Positions 1 through 13,464 of a DNA stretch of 64,000 nucleotides are shown in pieces (position 1 is the stretch's first letter; every line of letters begins with the position of its first letter). The DNA is from Sebastes aleutianus (Eukaryota; Chordata; Actinopteri; Perciformes; Sebastidae). Below the pieces are notes generated by a model. The model had not been told where the DNA came from, ran no database searches, and saw only the letters and a list, made by a program, of their open reading frames with translations. The stretch covers positions 11,975,944 to 12,039,943 of the forward strand of contig CAKAKS010000038.1 in NCBI GenBank assembly GCA_916700875.1. Reading direction: 5' to 3'. Position numbers and translations under genes: made by a program.

Positions 1-96
1 TGAGCCGGTTGTTTATTGTATAGAAAGCGGTCGTAACATAAATCAAAATCACAATATTGGTCAGAAAAATCACAATTGGATATTTTCCTCAAATTG

Positions 97-437
97 TTCA
101 GTGCCATATGAACTGCAGTGGCAGGAGGCATTATGATTTCAGGTTGTCTGTCCGTACGTTCCATTCTCGTGAACGTGATATCTCAGGAACGCCTGGAGGG
201 AATTTCTTCAAATTTAGCTCAAATGCCATTCCACTAGGATGAACTGATTAGAATTCGAGGGTCACTCTGACCTCACAAAACACGTTTTTGACCATAACTC
301 AAGAATTCCTATGCTAATTGTGACAATTTCACACAAATTGTCTAACAGGATAAAATGATGAAGTGATGACGTTTTGCACAGACATGGATGCAAACTGCAA
401 CTTCACTGGTTGGCAGAGGCATACAACCGCGGTGCAG
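97..437. mobile_element. dispersed repeat, GGCGGAGG-end family, copy 1
   Basis: It shares long blocks with 8741-9360: the CTCAGGAACGCCTGGAGGGA segment, the GATGAACTGATTAGA segment and the GTCACTGTGACCTCAC segment, ending in a GGCAGAGGC-like terminus near 412-420. It is a shorter, diverged copy without coding capacity. Confidence 0.75.
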
Positions 438-1810
438 TAATTCTAGTTTAAAGTCATACCAAGCGTTGTGTTTTCCCTGCATCTTTACATTGTACCTGCT
501 GATATCTGCCTACAGTCAGCACAGCTAGAGTTACTAGCTGACTTTCAGAAAAAGCCTTTTGGTGCCTGCATTCATGTTCAGTATGAAAAAAAAACTGTCG
601 GTAATGACTAAGAATCCATCACACGAAGCCTTAATGTGGTTTTGTTTCAGTTTCTGCTGAGTTTTTTTTTTTTTGCCCAACTCTGCTTACTGGCAATCAC
701 CTGATACCTGAAGGAGGAAATGGAAAGTCTCTGCAGTCTCTGGAAACAATCTCTCAAAAACTTGTAGATCCACTGCTGACATCATTATATATTAACTATA
801 TATTGTTAATCTCAATTTAGGTTTGTCACCTTGAAGGCTGGAATTAAAAAAAAGATTCACGTGCAGCACACAGTTGTGGACAGTTTACAAGCAGAGCAAA
901 TCAGGGTGTCACTTTCATAATATGTCACACATTCAAGACACACCACCCCCTTGTGTAATGTCCTGAACTGTGAGGGAGGAAGTGGCTCTTCATCACTGAT
1001 CTCCAAATGAAGTTTTGAACCACTAGAGGGAGCAACAAGCTGTGGCTTCCTGTGCAAACATATCAAACTAATATCCCATGTTTACACCAGTGCACGTCCT
1101 GTGTGTGTAAAGAGAGAGAGGATGGAAGATGGAAGCAGTGTCTTTTTCACCCATCACCTTTTTACCGATGCAGTCTGTCCCTTTCCTGTTCAGCATCATA
1201 TGCTCAGGATACTAGAAGCAATGAACAACTGCTTTGGATTTCAGCTGCAGTAAAAACACATTTTGGGGTGTCGTTACATTTAATATTACCTCGTCGGTCT
1301 GTGTTGTATTTCTGAGGCACAGCTGCTGTTGGAAATGATCAGTATCTCTCCTTCTGTTTACTCCTCTCCAACCTGTAGTGCCTCTATTGTTTTTATTTGT
1401 TTGCTCGCTGTGAGGAGATGAGAGAAACAATATAGCAGGAGGATAAAATAATGAAAGGAAAACAAAAAATCAAATCGGAGCTGTGGACTCCGACCAGAAG
1501 CACCTTCGCTTCTCTGCGTCTTCCTCTCTTTCTGTGAATGCTTATCTCCGTCTTTAATGTTCCTCCCCTCCCTCTCTCTCTAACTCCCATCTACCTCGAT
1601 CACCCCCTGCCTCATCCCATCCCTCTCTCCTCTTTTTCTTTCTCTCTCTCGGTAATGACTAGGTGCTAACTAGCACTTTGAAGGTCTTGGTATTTGCCAG
1701 CTGTAGGTGTCTTTAGCGAGTGTACAAGTGTGTGTGTGTCTCATTATGAAGAGTGTGTCGCAGTGTGAGGAGAATAAGTCAGCCCTCGGGCTGTGTCCGG
1801 ATGAGTGATG

Positions 1811-1841
<31 letters not shown>

Positions 1842-2124
1842 CAAGCTGTTAGCACCAAATCTTCATTCACTAGCAGTCATTTGTTCACCCTCTCTCCCTG
1901 TTTCTTCCTCTCAGCTTCCTCCTTGTTCTCTCTTTCTCTGTATCGCTCTGTGTTTCCTTCTCAAGCAGATTGCTTTCTGCAGGGGTGGCAGAGAAGAAGA
2001 GATAGACAGAGAGAAAAAAGATGAGATTCCTTGTCCTTGACTGACCCAGTTCCATTTCTCACTGAAAATGAAAAAGTCTGCTTTGTAGTTCTCTTCAACC
2101 GCCGTTTCTTTTACAAGGATTTTT

Positions 2125-2327
2125 ACCTCCGCCAAGGATTTTTTTAGTTGGGTTTGTTTGTTTGTTTGTTTGTTTGTTTGTTTGTTTGTCAGCAGGATTA
2201 CGAAAAAAATACTTGATTTTCGTGAAACTTGGTGGAAGGGGTGTAGCACGGGCCAAGGAAGAACCCATTGCATTTTGGAACGGATTGGCCTTGGCGGAGG
2301 TCTGCGCTCTCCGAGTGCCCTTCTAGT
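2125..2327. mobile_element. short MITE with CTCCGCCAAGG inverted ends
   Basis: The inverted termini ACCTCCGCCAAGG (2125-2137) and CCTTGGCGGAGGT (2289-2301) face each other around a (GTTT)n run at 2152-2189. It is non-coding; this kind of repeat is frequent in fish genomes. Confidence 0.7.
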
Positions 2328-4097
2328 TGTTATTGGTTCTATGAATTTAATACATTTTGCTCAGTTTTTTTCTTTTTACCTGCTTTTAAACAGTCCATGT
2401 GTTTCTTGGTGCGTGAAATAAATCCTGGGTATTGACTTAATAGTTGCCACCATCAGATAGAGGTGTGAAATGCCGCGCAATGCCGTGCAATGCATAGCAG
2501 CGCGATTTGCGAGACGGGGCGTCACATTGGCCGCTCCTCACTTGCATAAAGTTGAGCTACTTTATGCAAATCACTGGCATCTGACGCGACTCGCTACCTC
2601 TGGAAACTCCCGATAAACTATTAAACTAAGCGTCGTCGATCTAAAATAAAGTCAGATTCAGCAACTGCATGGCTTATTTCTCGCGTAAAATGTTTTCAGA
2701 AACACATTTCGGTGAATTTTTTTCGTGATATAAGAGAAGAAAGTTTCCAAACGAGCTGCCATGTTGGTACCAGTTTGGAAGCTGGGAAAGCGTTCGTCCA
2801 TTCAGGTGCCGAGTGCCTTGTGTCTAGTGGCAGCCCATCAAGCGTCCAATGCTGGGAAGCGAAACGATCCCTCGTGATAAAAAACGCCCCTTTGGACATG
2901 TACCATAAGAAAAGGCACTAATGCACTACGCCGCATGAATTAGCCTAGCAGCTAGTGGACTTTAGTTAGTTAGTTGCATCTCCTTACTCATAGCTCTTCT
3001 ACTATTACTTAGTTTAAGTCACTACATCTCCCAACAGAACAACACCACAGTTGAATTTCAGCCTGCATGCACGTTTTTTCAGGTCAACATTGTTGAAACA
3101 GAGCAGCTGACATTGGTTGCGAGAGCAACAAGTTAGCGAACTGCAGACAGTACATTTCTAAGATAAAACGATTTAACATAATGTGTTTCTTAACGTTTAT
3201 TATGTCTCATGTGGGTGTTTTAAGGCCTTACAGTAATCGCAATGGGTCACTTCTGCGTCTTGTTTACCAGCACATCACTGTAACCATTGAGCATTCCTAC
3301 ATAATACTATAATGTATTGTACAAGTCATTTTCACATATAAGGCCACATGTAGTCTGAATTTATGGCATTTTATAGTTGATTTAATTTACTTAAAGCACT
3401 TGGCCACGGCCTATCAGAGGCAATTTTAAAACCTACTAAAGTAGCACAACACATAAACAGACTCATTTACTTTAGCAAGCCATAAAACAGGAATTTAAAG
3501 GCATTTAAAACCATTAGAGATGAGGAGCTAAGGGTTTGTTGAGAATTATGTCATGGACAAAAACTGCAGATTGCAGAGAGACGATAGGTAAAAATAGAGC
3601 AATAAGCTTAAATGTAGCTCCGGCCTCCAGATCTGGCCTGCACCGTAGCTTTATCACGCTGCCTGTGGAGGTGTCAGGGCTGAGTGTGATTCTAGGCCAG
3701 GTTTCAAACCTGTTGATAGATCTGACTGTTTGGCAGCGGCCGTGTGCCATGTGTGATAAGACACATTTTTTGATGTCCAATTAAGGCCTCAGCTAAGGTG
3801 ACAAGCCAGTTTTTGAAGTGAGATAGGACATGTTTATCCTGTTCTCTCAGTGGATGGAGGGCCGTGTGAAGCACAATGTGAAAACTCCCAACAAAATGGG
3901 ACGTCAGGTGATATTCCCTAAGCAACCATTTCTCTCTCTCTGATAACGTGAGGGTTATCATACATGGGGCTGTCTGGAGCAAATGGAACAAAGATGAGAC
4001 ATTGATTACACACAAACGCGCTCACAATCCTTGGAGGGTAGCTGATCTGTTCAGTACCTCTTGACAGCTGGAGCATGACCATCAACACCCTGACTTT

Positions 4098-4099
<2 letters not shown>

Positions 4100-4137
<38 letters not shown>
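4100..4137. repeat. (TG)n microsatellite
   Basis: Uninterrupted TG dinucleotides for 38 bp. Confidence 0.95.
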
Positions 4138-4138
<1 letters not shown>

Positions 4139-4592
4139 TTTTCTTTGAGCGTGTTTGTGTGTGGGCCCCACTACAGCAAAAGGACTTTGAGAAAGAGAGA
4201 GGGATGAGGGGGGGAATGGCTGCAGAAGGGTTAGAGTATTTGAGATATTGATGTGCTAGGCTCTAACTCCACCCTGAGGGCCTGTCAAGGTGGAAAATGC
4301 CAAACGGGCCTCGGGCCGGCCGCATCACTTAGCATTGCTGGAGCCTCGGTTGTGACATGGAAAACAAGCGCACACAAAGTGACAAAGAACTGTTATATAT
4401 TTCAAAATATGACTAAATGCACTCTGTTTGCTTTAATCCTGACACATACCCTCCTGGCCATCCTCCTTGTCGAGCTTGCAAACAGCTGGTTTCTCCCTGC
4501 TCATTCATTGGTCAGAAGTGCTCTATAGGAATTCAGAGCAACAAGCACGCCAGGGGCAAACTTTAATTTGAATTGAGAATATGAAGCAAATT

Positions 4593-5117
4593 TTAAAGAG
4601 GACCTATTATGCTTATTTTCAGGGGCATACTTTTATTTTAGGTTTCTACTAGAACATGTTGACATACTTTAATGTTCACAAAACGCTTTACTTCTCTCAT
4701 ACCAACTGTACTGCAGCACCTCTTTTCACCCTCTATCTGAAACGCTCTGTTTGAGCTCCTGCCCCCCCTCCCCAAAAGCCCAGTCTACTCTGATTGGTCA
4801 GCTGGCCCACTCTGTTGTGATTGGTCAACCGAACCAAACTCTTTGGACTCAAACTTTAGCTTTAGCTCTAACTAGCTTTGTTTGAGGGCGTGTCAAACTA
4901 TCCGCTAGGCAGGTGTTATGCAAATGTGTTACTTGGTGACATCACCACATTACGGAAGAAAAAGGCCGGACTTCAAGTAAGGTGTTTCAGGCAGTTCATG
5001 AGCAGCGTTTCTGTGGGGGAGAGTAACTCGGGCTTGTAGACCTTTTACATGCACAAAAACTATATAACGGACTAAAAGAAAAGGAAAAGGCACAAAAGCA
5101 TAATAGGTCCCCTTTAA
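4593..5117. mobile_element. TTAA-flanked MITE (piggyBac-like)
   Basis: It is bounded by TTAA at 4593-4596 and 5114-5117. The inverted termini TTTAAAGAGGACCTATTATG and its mirror AATAGGTCCCCTTTAAA are nearly perfect. About 525 bp, no transposase. TTAA target sites are the piggyBac hallmark, so the assignment is by terminus only. Confidence 0.85.
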
Positions 5118-6236
5118 AGAGCCCAAATCCTCAAAAACCTCAATACCGCGGCTCCAGCCCCCGATCACAACTGCGCAGATTCTGGCTCCAAATGACGTCA
5201 CCAGCGCGACATGGCAGCGCCCGTATCGGGGACATTTTTGCTTCATTTTTGTACAGTCGGAAGAAGTCTATGGTGTATATACTTTCTTTCCCAGACTCTG
5301 TCCGTCTCTTTCTCAGTAACAGGTGTAGTATTGTCTCCAGCTCTAAGTCCCTCGCCATAAATAATATTATAGCCTTACCGAGCACTGCATACACGCATCT
5401 CTACCTCACAATGCAGCACCTACTCAACTAAAATGGACTTTTCTCGTCATTGACACTGCTCAGGGGCGATGTCAGCCTACAGTCAACAGCACTCTGCAAA
5501 ACTCTGAAGGGTTGCACAGTCATGTTGAGGCTTTCATAACGAAATGCTACAGCGCTGTCAGTTCCACAGTAATGATGGTTAAAGGTCACAGTATTGCATT
5601 AATTTCAGGCACCCTTTATAACTGGCAGTAGTGCTCTTGATGTGAATTGCTTCCACTAACTGAGTGAAAAACTGGGTGTGTACATGGAGATGGAGCCATC
5701 AGAAGATAGACAGAGATGGTGAGGAAGATATCTGAGCTGTCAGGGTGAAGACGTAGTTGGTTTTTTAACCATGCTCCTATCAACTTCAGACTCAAAATAT
5801 TTCCATAACCCCCCCCTGAGGAAAGTTGATGGCTAAATTCATCATCTTCTTTAAGACTCGACTCATTTTTAAACACTGCACAGAAGCTTGTTTCTGCTCT
5901 CAATATGCTGTGGAAGTATTGTTCATTTGTTTTGCTTGGAGTCCAATATGGGCTCTGCATTTTGATGAGTGGGCCTTAATGAGCTGGCTAGCCTTATCAT
6001 TTGTCCTTTTGGCTTCAATATGATGGTGCATTTTGAAGTTGGCGAACTGCTCACTGGGCTTTGGAGCATATTTTCTTTATTGTTATACCATTTTGTTAAA
6101 TAGATATGAATATAAAGTTTGGTGTTCTTGATTTGATGATTGTTCTTAGGAAAACCACTGTAATAATTAATGTTTTTGAAACAATTATTACCAATTATTA
6201 CCAACTGTTTATTCCTCGTGCAGTAACTGGATTGTT

Positions 6237-6524
6237 TTAAACCTGCAGTAGGCAGAATGTTTTTGCTTCATTGGGCAAAAATTCCATAATAACCTTTTAG
6301 CATATTGTAATTCAAGTGTTCTGAGAGAAAACTAGACTTCTACACCTCCTCATGGCTCTGTTTTCAGGCTTTTAAAATCTATCCTGTGACAAGAGACTTT
6401 GGACAATCACAGGTCATTTCAGAGAGAGAGAGCGTTCCTGTTTGCTGTTCAAGCTTCAGCTCAGCTCTGATTGGTTGTTTTCCTCTGTTCCGTGAAATCT
6501 TGCAGATGCCATTAGGAGCGTTGA
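6237..6524. mobile_element. left part of palindromic TTAA element, interrupted
   Basis: It starts at TTAA (6237-6240) followed by a CTGCAGTAGGCAGAAT end, and matches the 45620-46119 and 56711-57191 copies (ATATTGTAATTCAAGTGTTC block, TTTCAGAGAGAG block, GCCATTAGGAGCG block). It stops abruptly where a SINE begins, and no right half is seen after the SINE. Confidence 0.75.
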
Positions 6525-6798
6525 ATGGTAAATGGACTTGCATTTATATATATATAGTGCTTTTCTAGTCGTCCGACCACTCAAAGCTTAACACGACATG
6601 TCAGCATTCATCCATTCAAACACACATTCATACACTGATAGGTGCCAACTTTGCCCATCAGGATCTAATCTAAATACTCATTCACACACCGATGGCTCAG
6701 CCTTTGGGAGCAATTTGGGGTTAAGCGCTTGCTCTATGTGAACGGAGGAGCCGGGGATCGAACCACCGATTGGTGGACGACCTGCTCTACCCCCTTAA
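6525..6798 (-). mobile_element. tRNA-derived SINE (minus strand)
   Basis: Read on the minus strand it begins with a tRNA-like head: an A-box-like GGTAGAGCAGGTCGTCC and, further on, a B-box of the GGTTCGATCCC type (complement of GGGATCGAACCACC at about 6754-6767). It continues into a body ending in CAAGTCCATTTAC. It truncates the palindromic element on its left, so it arrived later. Confidence 0.8.
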
Positions 6799-8740
6799 CA
6801 TATTGGAATTTGGGTGGTGTTCCCCTTTAAGGGGGCTAAATAACAGTTTATTTCAATTCTGTTGCTCACCTTATGTTTCAGTAGCTGTATCATTCTGTGC
6901 ATGCAAGTGTGAAAGCTCGTGCAGGCATGTGTGTGTGTGTGTAGACCTGTGCTGTAAATGCTGTGTGCATCCAGCACTGTGTGCACATCCTGCTGTGTGT
7001 GTGTGTGTGGTACGTGTCTTCCTCTGTGCAGTGTTCACCTTGACCTCTGTGCCCACTCAGTGTTGCTCATTTCCCACTACCATGACCTCTGACAGTAAAA
7101 CACAGACGCTCACACGCACATGCACACGCCCACATACAGCAGGAGAAAAATACACAATTTACCATCTGACTGAGGCCGAGAAAGATGTTCCACTCCACCG
7201 AAGACGTGAACCCTTCAACCATCTCTCTCTCTCGCTCTCTCTCTTTTTCTTTATACAAAAAAACTAAATAAATGCAGTTTACTTCACTTGTCAATACTTG
7301 TATTGACAGCACACAGAGGAACAGACAGGCAGGTCACCGGGCGGGTGAATAGGTGGACAAACAGCCAAATTGGGTGACAGGCAGACAAAGTGGTTTGTGA
7401 ATGTAAAAGTACAGACAATAATTCACTCTGCCTCGTAGGGACATAAATTAAAAGCTATCAAGAAGAGCTTCTTTTAGGACCCCTGTGGAATTTTAAATAT
7501 TAAAAAACGGCAGTGATGTGGTGCATGAAAAATCCCTTCTCTACTTGTGGATTCACCATACTTTCCCTTTTCTCTCCTCTCCTCCCCAGCCTCCTCCTCC
7601 TCCTCTTCCTCTTCTCCCCTCCCTACTCTTCCCCACTGGGGCTAATTGGGAAGATAAAGTCATTTGGCAAGACACTGTGTGTGTGTGCGGTGTGGTATGT
7701 GTGAGGTCATTTCGAGGTGTAATACTCTAAAGTGCCATCCGTTATGCAGTTTGGTTTGAATTACACTCCTCCATCTCTTTCTCACTCTTCTTCATCTTTC
7801 CGTCACTCTTTCTCACTCCTTCTCTTCTTCATCTTCCTCTCCTCGAGTAGGGAAATCGTTCCTGTCCAAGGTCGTTTGGCAATTAAGATGTATTGCCGTC
7901 GTGTGTGTGTGTGTGTGTATTAGTGCACATCCTCACCCTGTTTAAATCAAAACAATAGCAAACATTTAGCGACGCAGCTGTTGCCATGAATCCAAAATGG
8001 GAATTTAGCAAATTAGAAAACAGGTTTTCATGTCAGTGTTAACAGAGAGAAATGTGTTTGTGCATGTTTGTGTCTTTTTTGATTTTGGTTTTAACTTTTT
8101 TTACCAACCGCAGTTTATTGCCTGTCAGGTCGGCTTACTGCATGTGTCTTATTTATATGTGTTGCTAGTCTTATTCCTTCCTCTCTGTAGAGCACTCTGT
8201 TTCCCAAAAGAACACTGGTGGTCATTACTTAACCACCAGAGTACAATGGTTCAATCAAATCACGACTGTTTCCCAGCACAGTTTTCAAGAGGGAAGAAAG
8301 GAGGGTCGTTTGTAAGTTCCATTACTAATAGTTTTTATTATTTGAAAAGCATATTTCAGTAATATAAAGTGCAGAATTGGCAATAATTCCCCTCAAAATA
8401 TCCCCTGATAGGAAGCCCTGCTGTATCATGAGTCTTCCACTATCCATTATCCACCCATTTTTAAATATATACTGTATGTATTCACATAAACCTCACAGTC
8501 ATTATCTTGTTGCTACAGTAATGCAAGTGGGAGTGGGATTTTAATTATTAATGGCAAACCTCGCTTTGCTTTAGCTATACAGCCTCAGAGCTGTGGCTCT
8601 AACAGCACAACCAATCTAGTATGTAAATGCTCTTATAGTTATGACGTACATACATGACATTTTGGAGCCGTTGGTCAGAATTTTTCCTACTGGGAATCAA
8701 AGTAGCCGCCTTTCCATCACTAAACTCCCCCCTTTATTAT

Positions 8741-9360
8741 GCCTCCGCTGCAACAGCCATGCCCGGAGGCCTTATGTTTTCAGGCTGTTCGTACGTCTCT
8801 ACGTCCATTCATCCGTCCATCTGGACCATTCTCTTGAACGCGATATCGCAGGAACGCCCGGAAGGAATTTGTTCAAATTTGACACAAACATCCACTTGGA
8901 CTCAAGGATGAACTGATTAGATTTTGGTGATGAAATGTCAAAGGTCAAGGCCACTGTGACCTCACGTTCAATCCCATTCTTGTGACATCTTGGGAACGCT
9001 TTGATGAAACTTCTGCAAATTTGGCACAAACGTCCACTTAGACTCGAGGATGAACTGATTAGATTTAATGGTCCATCCCATTCTCATGAAAACGATATCT
9101 CAGGAACGCCTGGAGGGAATTATATTACATCGGGCACAAAACGTCCGCTTGGACTCAAGGATGAACTGATGAGATTTCGGTTGTCAAAGGTCACTGTGAC
9201 CTCACAAAACACGTATTTGGCCGTAACTCAAGAATTCATATGCTAATTATTTCAATTTCACACAAATGTCTAATAAGATAAAATGATGAAGTGATGACAT
9301 TTTGGACAGACATTGATGTAAAGTGCAACTGGACTGGTTGGTGGAGGCGTACAGCCACAA
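8741..9360. mobile_element. dispersed repeat with GCCTCCGC ends and internal tandem units
   Basis: The ends are GCCTCCGC (8741) and GTGGAGGC (9341-9348). The interior repeats a unit of roughly 110-140 bp about three times, each holding GGAACGC, a GGCACAAACGTCC-like block, GATGAACTGAT and a GTGACCTCAC end. No coding capacity. The same family appears at 97-437. Confidence 0.8.
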
Positions 9361-9886
9361 GGCATTAATTCTGAGCCGTAAATCGTTCATTGATAGATGT
9401 GCAATAATCTGGAATTTGTATCTGGATATCTTTTCTGAAGGTGAAAATGCCTCAGTTTATGTTGGATGCAGATGAGACTTGAAGGGATATCCCCACTTAG
9501 TGAGAAAACACAGTATAGCAGCCCTCAACCATTCATAAATTCCCATTAAAAGGGCATCTGTTTCTCTAATTAAATGGCACAGTTTAGTGTTTTTGGTTGG
9601 CAGCGTGACTCAGTTTTCTGGCAGAGTTGGTTTCAACAGTACCTGAAGGGCCATGTGGGTCTGTCTTGTGTGGGAATCAGCCCACTGTACTATTCTCAGA
9701 TAAACAATAAAAAAGAGTCTAAGACAGTTAATAAGACACTTAATACCAGTGGATAAGACTACAGGTATTAGGGATGCACATTATTATAACTCTCTCTCTC
9801 TGTCTCTCTGCCGCTCTCTTTTCCTTTGGGCAGTGGGGTGAGTTAAGATTTCAGCGTCCTGGTTTCCACACCAGATTATGTGCAAG

Positions 9887-9888
<2 letters not shown>

Positions 9889-9938
<50 letters not shown>

Positions 9939-9950
9939 GTGCGTGTGTGT
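9889..9950. repeat. (TG)n microsatellite
   Basis: About 62 bp of GT dinucleotides with a few GC interruptions near the right end. Confidence 0.95.
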
Positions 9951-10859
9951 GAGAGAGTGTGTTAATGTCGACCTACAGGGATTTCCTATAAAGACACACA
10001 CATACACACAACGCTCATTTGCACTCCCTCACTCACACACTCACTTGAACATTCATATACATTCCCTTTCACACACACACACACTGATGCTGTGCTGGTG
10101 CCTTACTGGTCAGTGTGAAGTGGGTCACTGCTCTCCAGACACAAATATAAAAAAAGTATAATTTTAGATGAGGAAAATAACGTCTGACCAAGCAAAAGCA
10201 CATGTAGCTTTTTTTTAATGAAGTAAATGTATTTCATAGAAAAAACATAAACATGCTCCATTATGGTGGAGAAAGCAAAATGTTTTTTATTTATAATGGA
10301 AATTCATGTAATTCCTTTTATTTCTATATTGAATATCACACACTAGATCACTGTTTAAAATGCAAGCAATATCCACTTGTGAGCCCTCATCACAGGTTAT
10401 GGTGACCTTAGTTTGGCATGAGTTGTGAGCAGTTAAAGGGAGACTGGTCGATTTTGAGATTTTGGGCTATTTAGCTTCCATAACATGTCTTCTTTCAGAC
10501 TAGTGTAAAGAAAACATCCAAAATACACATTTAGATGTTTATTTTACTACTTTTTCTATTTACATCTGTAGATTGCACCTAAATTCACGTAAAGTTAGCA
10601 TTAGATAACGCCTCATTTGCGTATTCAAACCTACAATTTCAGAAAACTTGTAAAACAAAAAGTAAGTGGCTTAATGTAAATAATCAACTGGGGAAGTTTC
10701 ATGGTGATAATCTATTAGTTAATGTTTTTTACCCTATTCACCTGGTGTGTGTCCTATTTTTAGGGATTTTAGACGCCTGAGGAGGTGACAGTAAGGAGTA
10801 ATAAGGAAAAAATAAGGAGACAAATAAACATCATTTTGTGTTACAGACATGTTTTAGTT

Positions 10860-10937
10860 TCTTTTATATCATCCGGTGACCCCTCAGATTCATCTCAGGT
10901 CCCGACTTTCAGATTGAGAACCGCTGCTTTAAATCAG
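10860..10937. mobile_element. DNA-transposon end fragment
   Basis: A CAGGTCCCGACTTTCAGATT block followed by GAGAACCGCTGCTTTAA resembles the end of a hAT-like MITE often seen in vertebrates. A TTAAAGGGAGACTGG start at about 10434 may belong to another element. The partner ends were not found. Confidence 0.4.
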
Positions 10938-11845
10938 TAATTCTTTCAGTTTGCATTCCTTTTCACCCAGCGAGACCCACGTGGTGGAGAGAAGGTGTAA
11001 ACACAAACAGTTTCCTTACAAAATAATGTTGTTTGGTTTCTGTTTCAGGTTAATTATATGAACTTTAGAAAGAAAATCAAGGCTTTGCCCTCTTGTTTCT
11101 CATTCCCCTCAGTGTATTACACGCTCTATCGCTGCACAAAGACGAGTCCAAGGTTGAATCAGGAAGACTTCTATTACAGGAAGAAGAAAATACACACACA
11201 GTGTATCTAATGTTATCTTTTCAAAGTTTTAGCTTTATAGAATCAGTTGCTTGATAAACAAAACCTACCTACTGGATATCAGTAATCCAGATACACACAC
11301 ACACACACACACACAGAAAACAACAGTACACCAATACAGAACAACACACACTCACACTCACACACAACCGTGGTCTCCAGGTCCATGGACTCCAAGTCTG
11401 CATGCATTGAGGCTGTTTATCAAAATTAGATCAACGTGGAACGATTTCCTTTTTCCCTGTTTGCTAATGTACCTCTCTCTCTCCCCCCACCTCACACACA
11501 CACACACACACACAATTCACCGGTTATCAGCTTTTACCCACAACACATAACTGTGAAGTCGATCGTTTATCAAAATGAGATCAATGAAAATAGGATTTTA
11601 CTTAAGTGCGCGCCCGGTCTGTGTTTGTGTACCAAGTTGTGCACTTTTTCTGCACGGATATCGAGACTCTCTGTGCTCTGCAACAAAAGGTAGCAACTAC
11701 TGTTTGAACTGAACACAGGAGGGATGAAAAGAGCACGGCGGATAGAGGAAAAAAGGGCCGGAAAAGAGTGATAGCGGAGTGAAAGGCTGAAAGAATGAAA
11801 GGAGGTTGAAAGGAGGGAAATAGGCCACAGTGTGTGGCCCACATC

Positions 11846-11850
11846 TGTGT

Positions 11851-11883
<33 letters not shown>
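11846..11883. repeat. (TG)n microsatellite
   Basis: GT repeats with one C interruption. Several smaller CA/TG runs lie nearby (11293-11315, 11497-11513, 12134-12172). Confidence 0.95.
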
Positions 11884-12133
11884 AGAGACATTGACCTCAC
11901 TCTCCTTTTGTGCCAAGCGGAGATGTGTGTGTGTGTGTCACAGTGATGTCATCTTGTTCCGGTGTTTTCTGCTGCTTTTCTTTAGACACTCAGCTGACAC
12001 TCTTGTTCTCCTTCGTCACTCTTCTGCACACACACACACATACACACTCACTCATAGGTAGAAACGTACCAAGAATGACAAGGCTGTTGTGAAAGCTGAC
12101 ACCCTCTATTTTACTCACACAGAATTGATCCTG

Positions 12134-12137
12134 CGTG

Positions 12138-12172
<35 letters not shown>
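12134..12172. repeat. (TG)n microsatellite
   Basis: About 39 bp of GT repeats with a GC interruption near the left end. Confidence 0.95.
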
Positions 12173-12781
12173 TGTTCTTAGTAATAAAGGATCTGGGTTG
12201 TCGTGTCTTCTGCTGCCTTATCCAGACCCTCTGCTGTGCAGAGACTATCACTGTTTTTTTTTATATTCATGGAACAGTTGCATCTGCATATTTACATTAT
12301 TCTCATTGCTGTTATCACAACCCGGCACATAACACACTTTTCAAGCTTCAACTTTCTTTTGTCCCAGTGGGCAGTCGGCTTTGCAGCCGCTATTAAAAGC
12401 AACTTGCATAAAAGTGAAGAGGCATAACAAAGAGACGGCCACCAATACAAGGTGCTGATACAGAGTTTCAGGCCAGCAGCACGAGACAAATTACCGCCGT
12501 CATCATTATCGCAGCCTCCGTGGCCATCAGCACCAATCAATGGCGAGCGATCATCACTTTCCTCCTGCTTATACCATCACGTAGAGGCCTAAGGCAGCAG
12601 GGATAAAGGAGTCGTTACACCTGATTATGGTGGCAGGAGAGATTGTGTGGCCTGCCTCACCTGGTGATTTATGAGTTATTTATGTTTTCATAAAGCGAGC
12701 TGACAGGTGTTAATAAGAGTGATGATTGAAGTTTACCCCGACCCTCTTTGGTATTGTACCCAGGGAGCTGTAGTTGTTTAA

Positions 12782-13464
12782 AGTCCCAGACACACCGACC
12801 CAACGTCAAAGAACTAGCGGCGATGAAGGACGACTGTTGGGTCGCCTCACGTTGCGTTTGTCTTGGCCGACAAGTTGCACTTGAACACACCTCGAAGACT
12901 AAAGCCGACGGCCAGTTAGCACGTACGTTCTGCGCCTGCGTGAGAGGAAATAACTCTCAGCACCAGCAGCAGGCGGCGGGAGTCTGTGTTTATCAATCAA
13001 AAAGGGGAAACCGGAAGACCGAAGAATGCGGATATACTAGCCGTTGTTATGATACGTACATGAAATAAAGTGACGTTTGCTGACCATTTTCACCCCACTC
13101 TCACTGAGCACTTAGCTTCATTCCAGATGGCCATGTCGTTGTGAAAATAATCAGATCAGATGAGATGAAGATGAAAAATCGGAAGAGCCTTCTATGTTTC
13201 CTCTTTACTCGTTGGCTTGCGTTCCTCCTTTCTGTTTCTCTTCTCATGCACTGATTCGTTTAAGCCAAACAGCCAATCAGAGTGATTTCTCTCACCGACG
13301 GGCTCCACCACCGATCTAACATGCTGAATCGGCCGAAAAGCCTCCGACAAGGGCAGACTAGAGCCGACGGTGTGGGACACACTGCAAAAAACTAGGATGA
13401 CAGACGCTCACCGACAGCCCCAAACTGTCCGACAGCCGACCGTCAGCTTGGTGTGTCAGGGCCC
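12782..13464. mobile_element. MITE with GACACACC inverted ends
   Basis: The left end AGTCCCAGACACACCGACCC and the right end GCTTGGTGTGTCAGGGCCC are imperfect inverted repeats about 680 bp apart. The interior is rich in CCGAC/GTCGG motifs and is non-coding. The superfamily is not resolved. Confidence 0.65.

Noticed and set aside
1911..2273. 120-codon minus-strand open frame with a Thr-Asn-Lys-Gln repeat
   Set aside because: Its core is the (GTTT)n run inside a MITE plus a purine-rich tract; no domain or splice context.
6740..6798. possible tRNA gene on the minus strand
   Set aside because: A- and B-box-like blocks are present, but they continue into a SINE body and no full cloverleaf or acceptor pairing is visible.
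6770..7267. 165-codon + strand open frame rich in Cys and Val
   Set aside because: It runs from the end of a SINE through GTGT and CTCT simple repeats; no protein-family signature.
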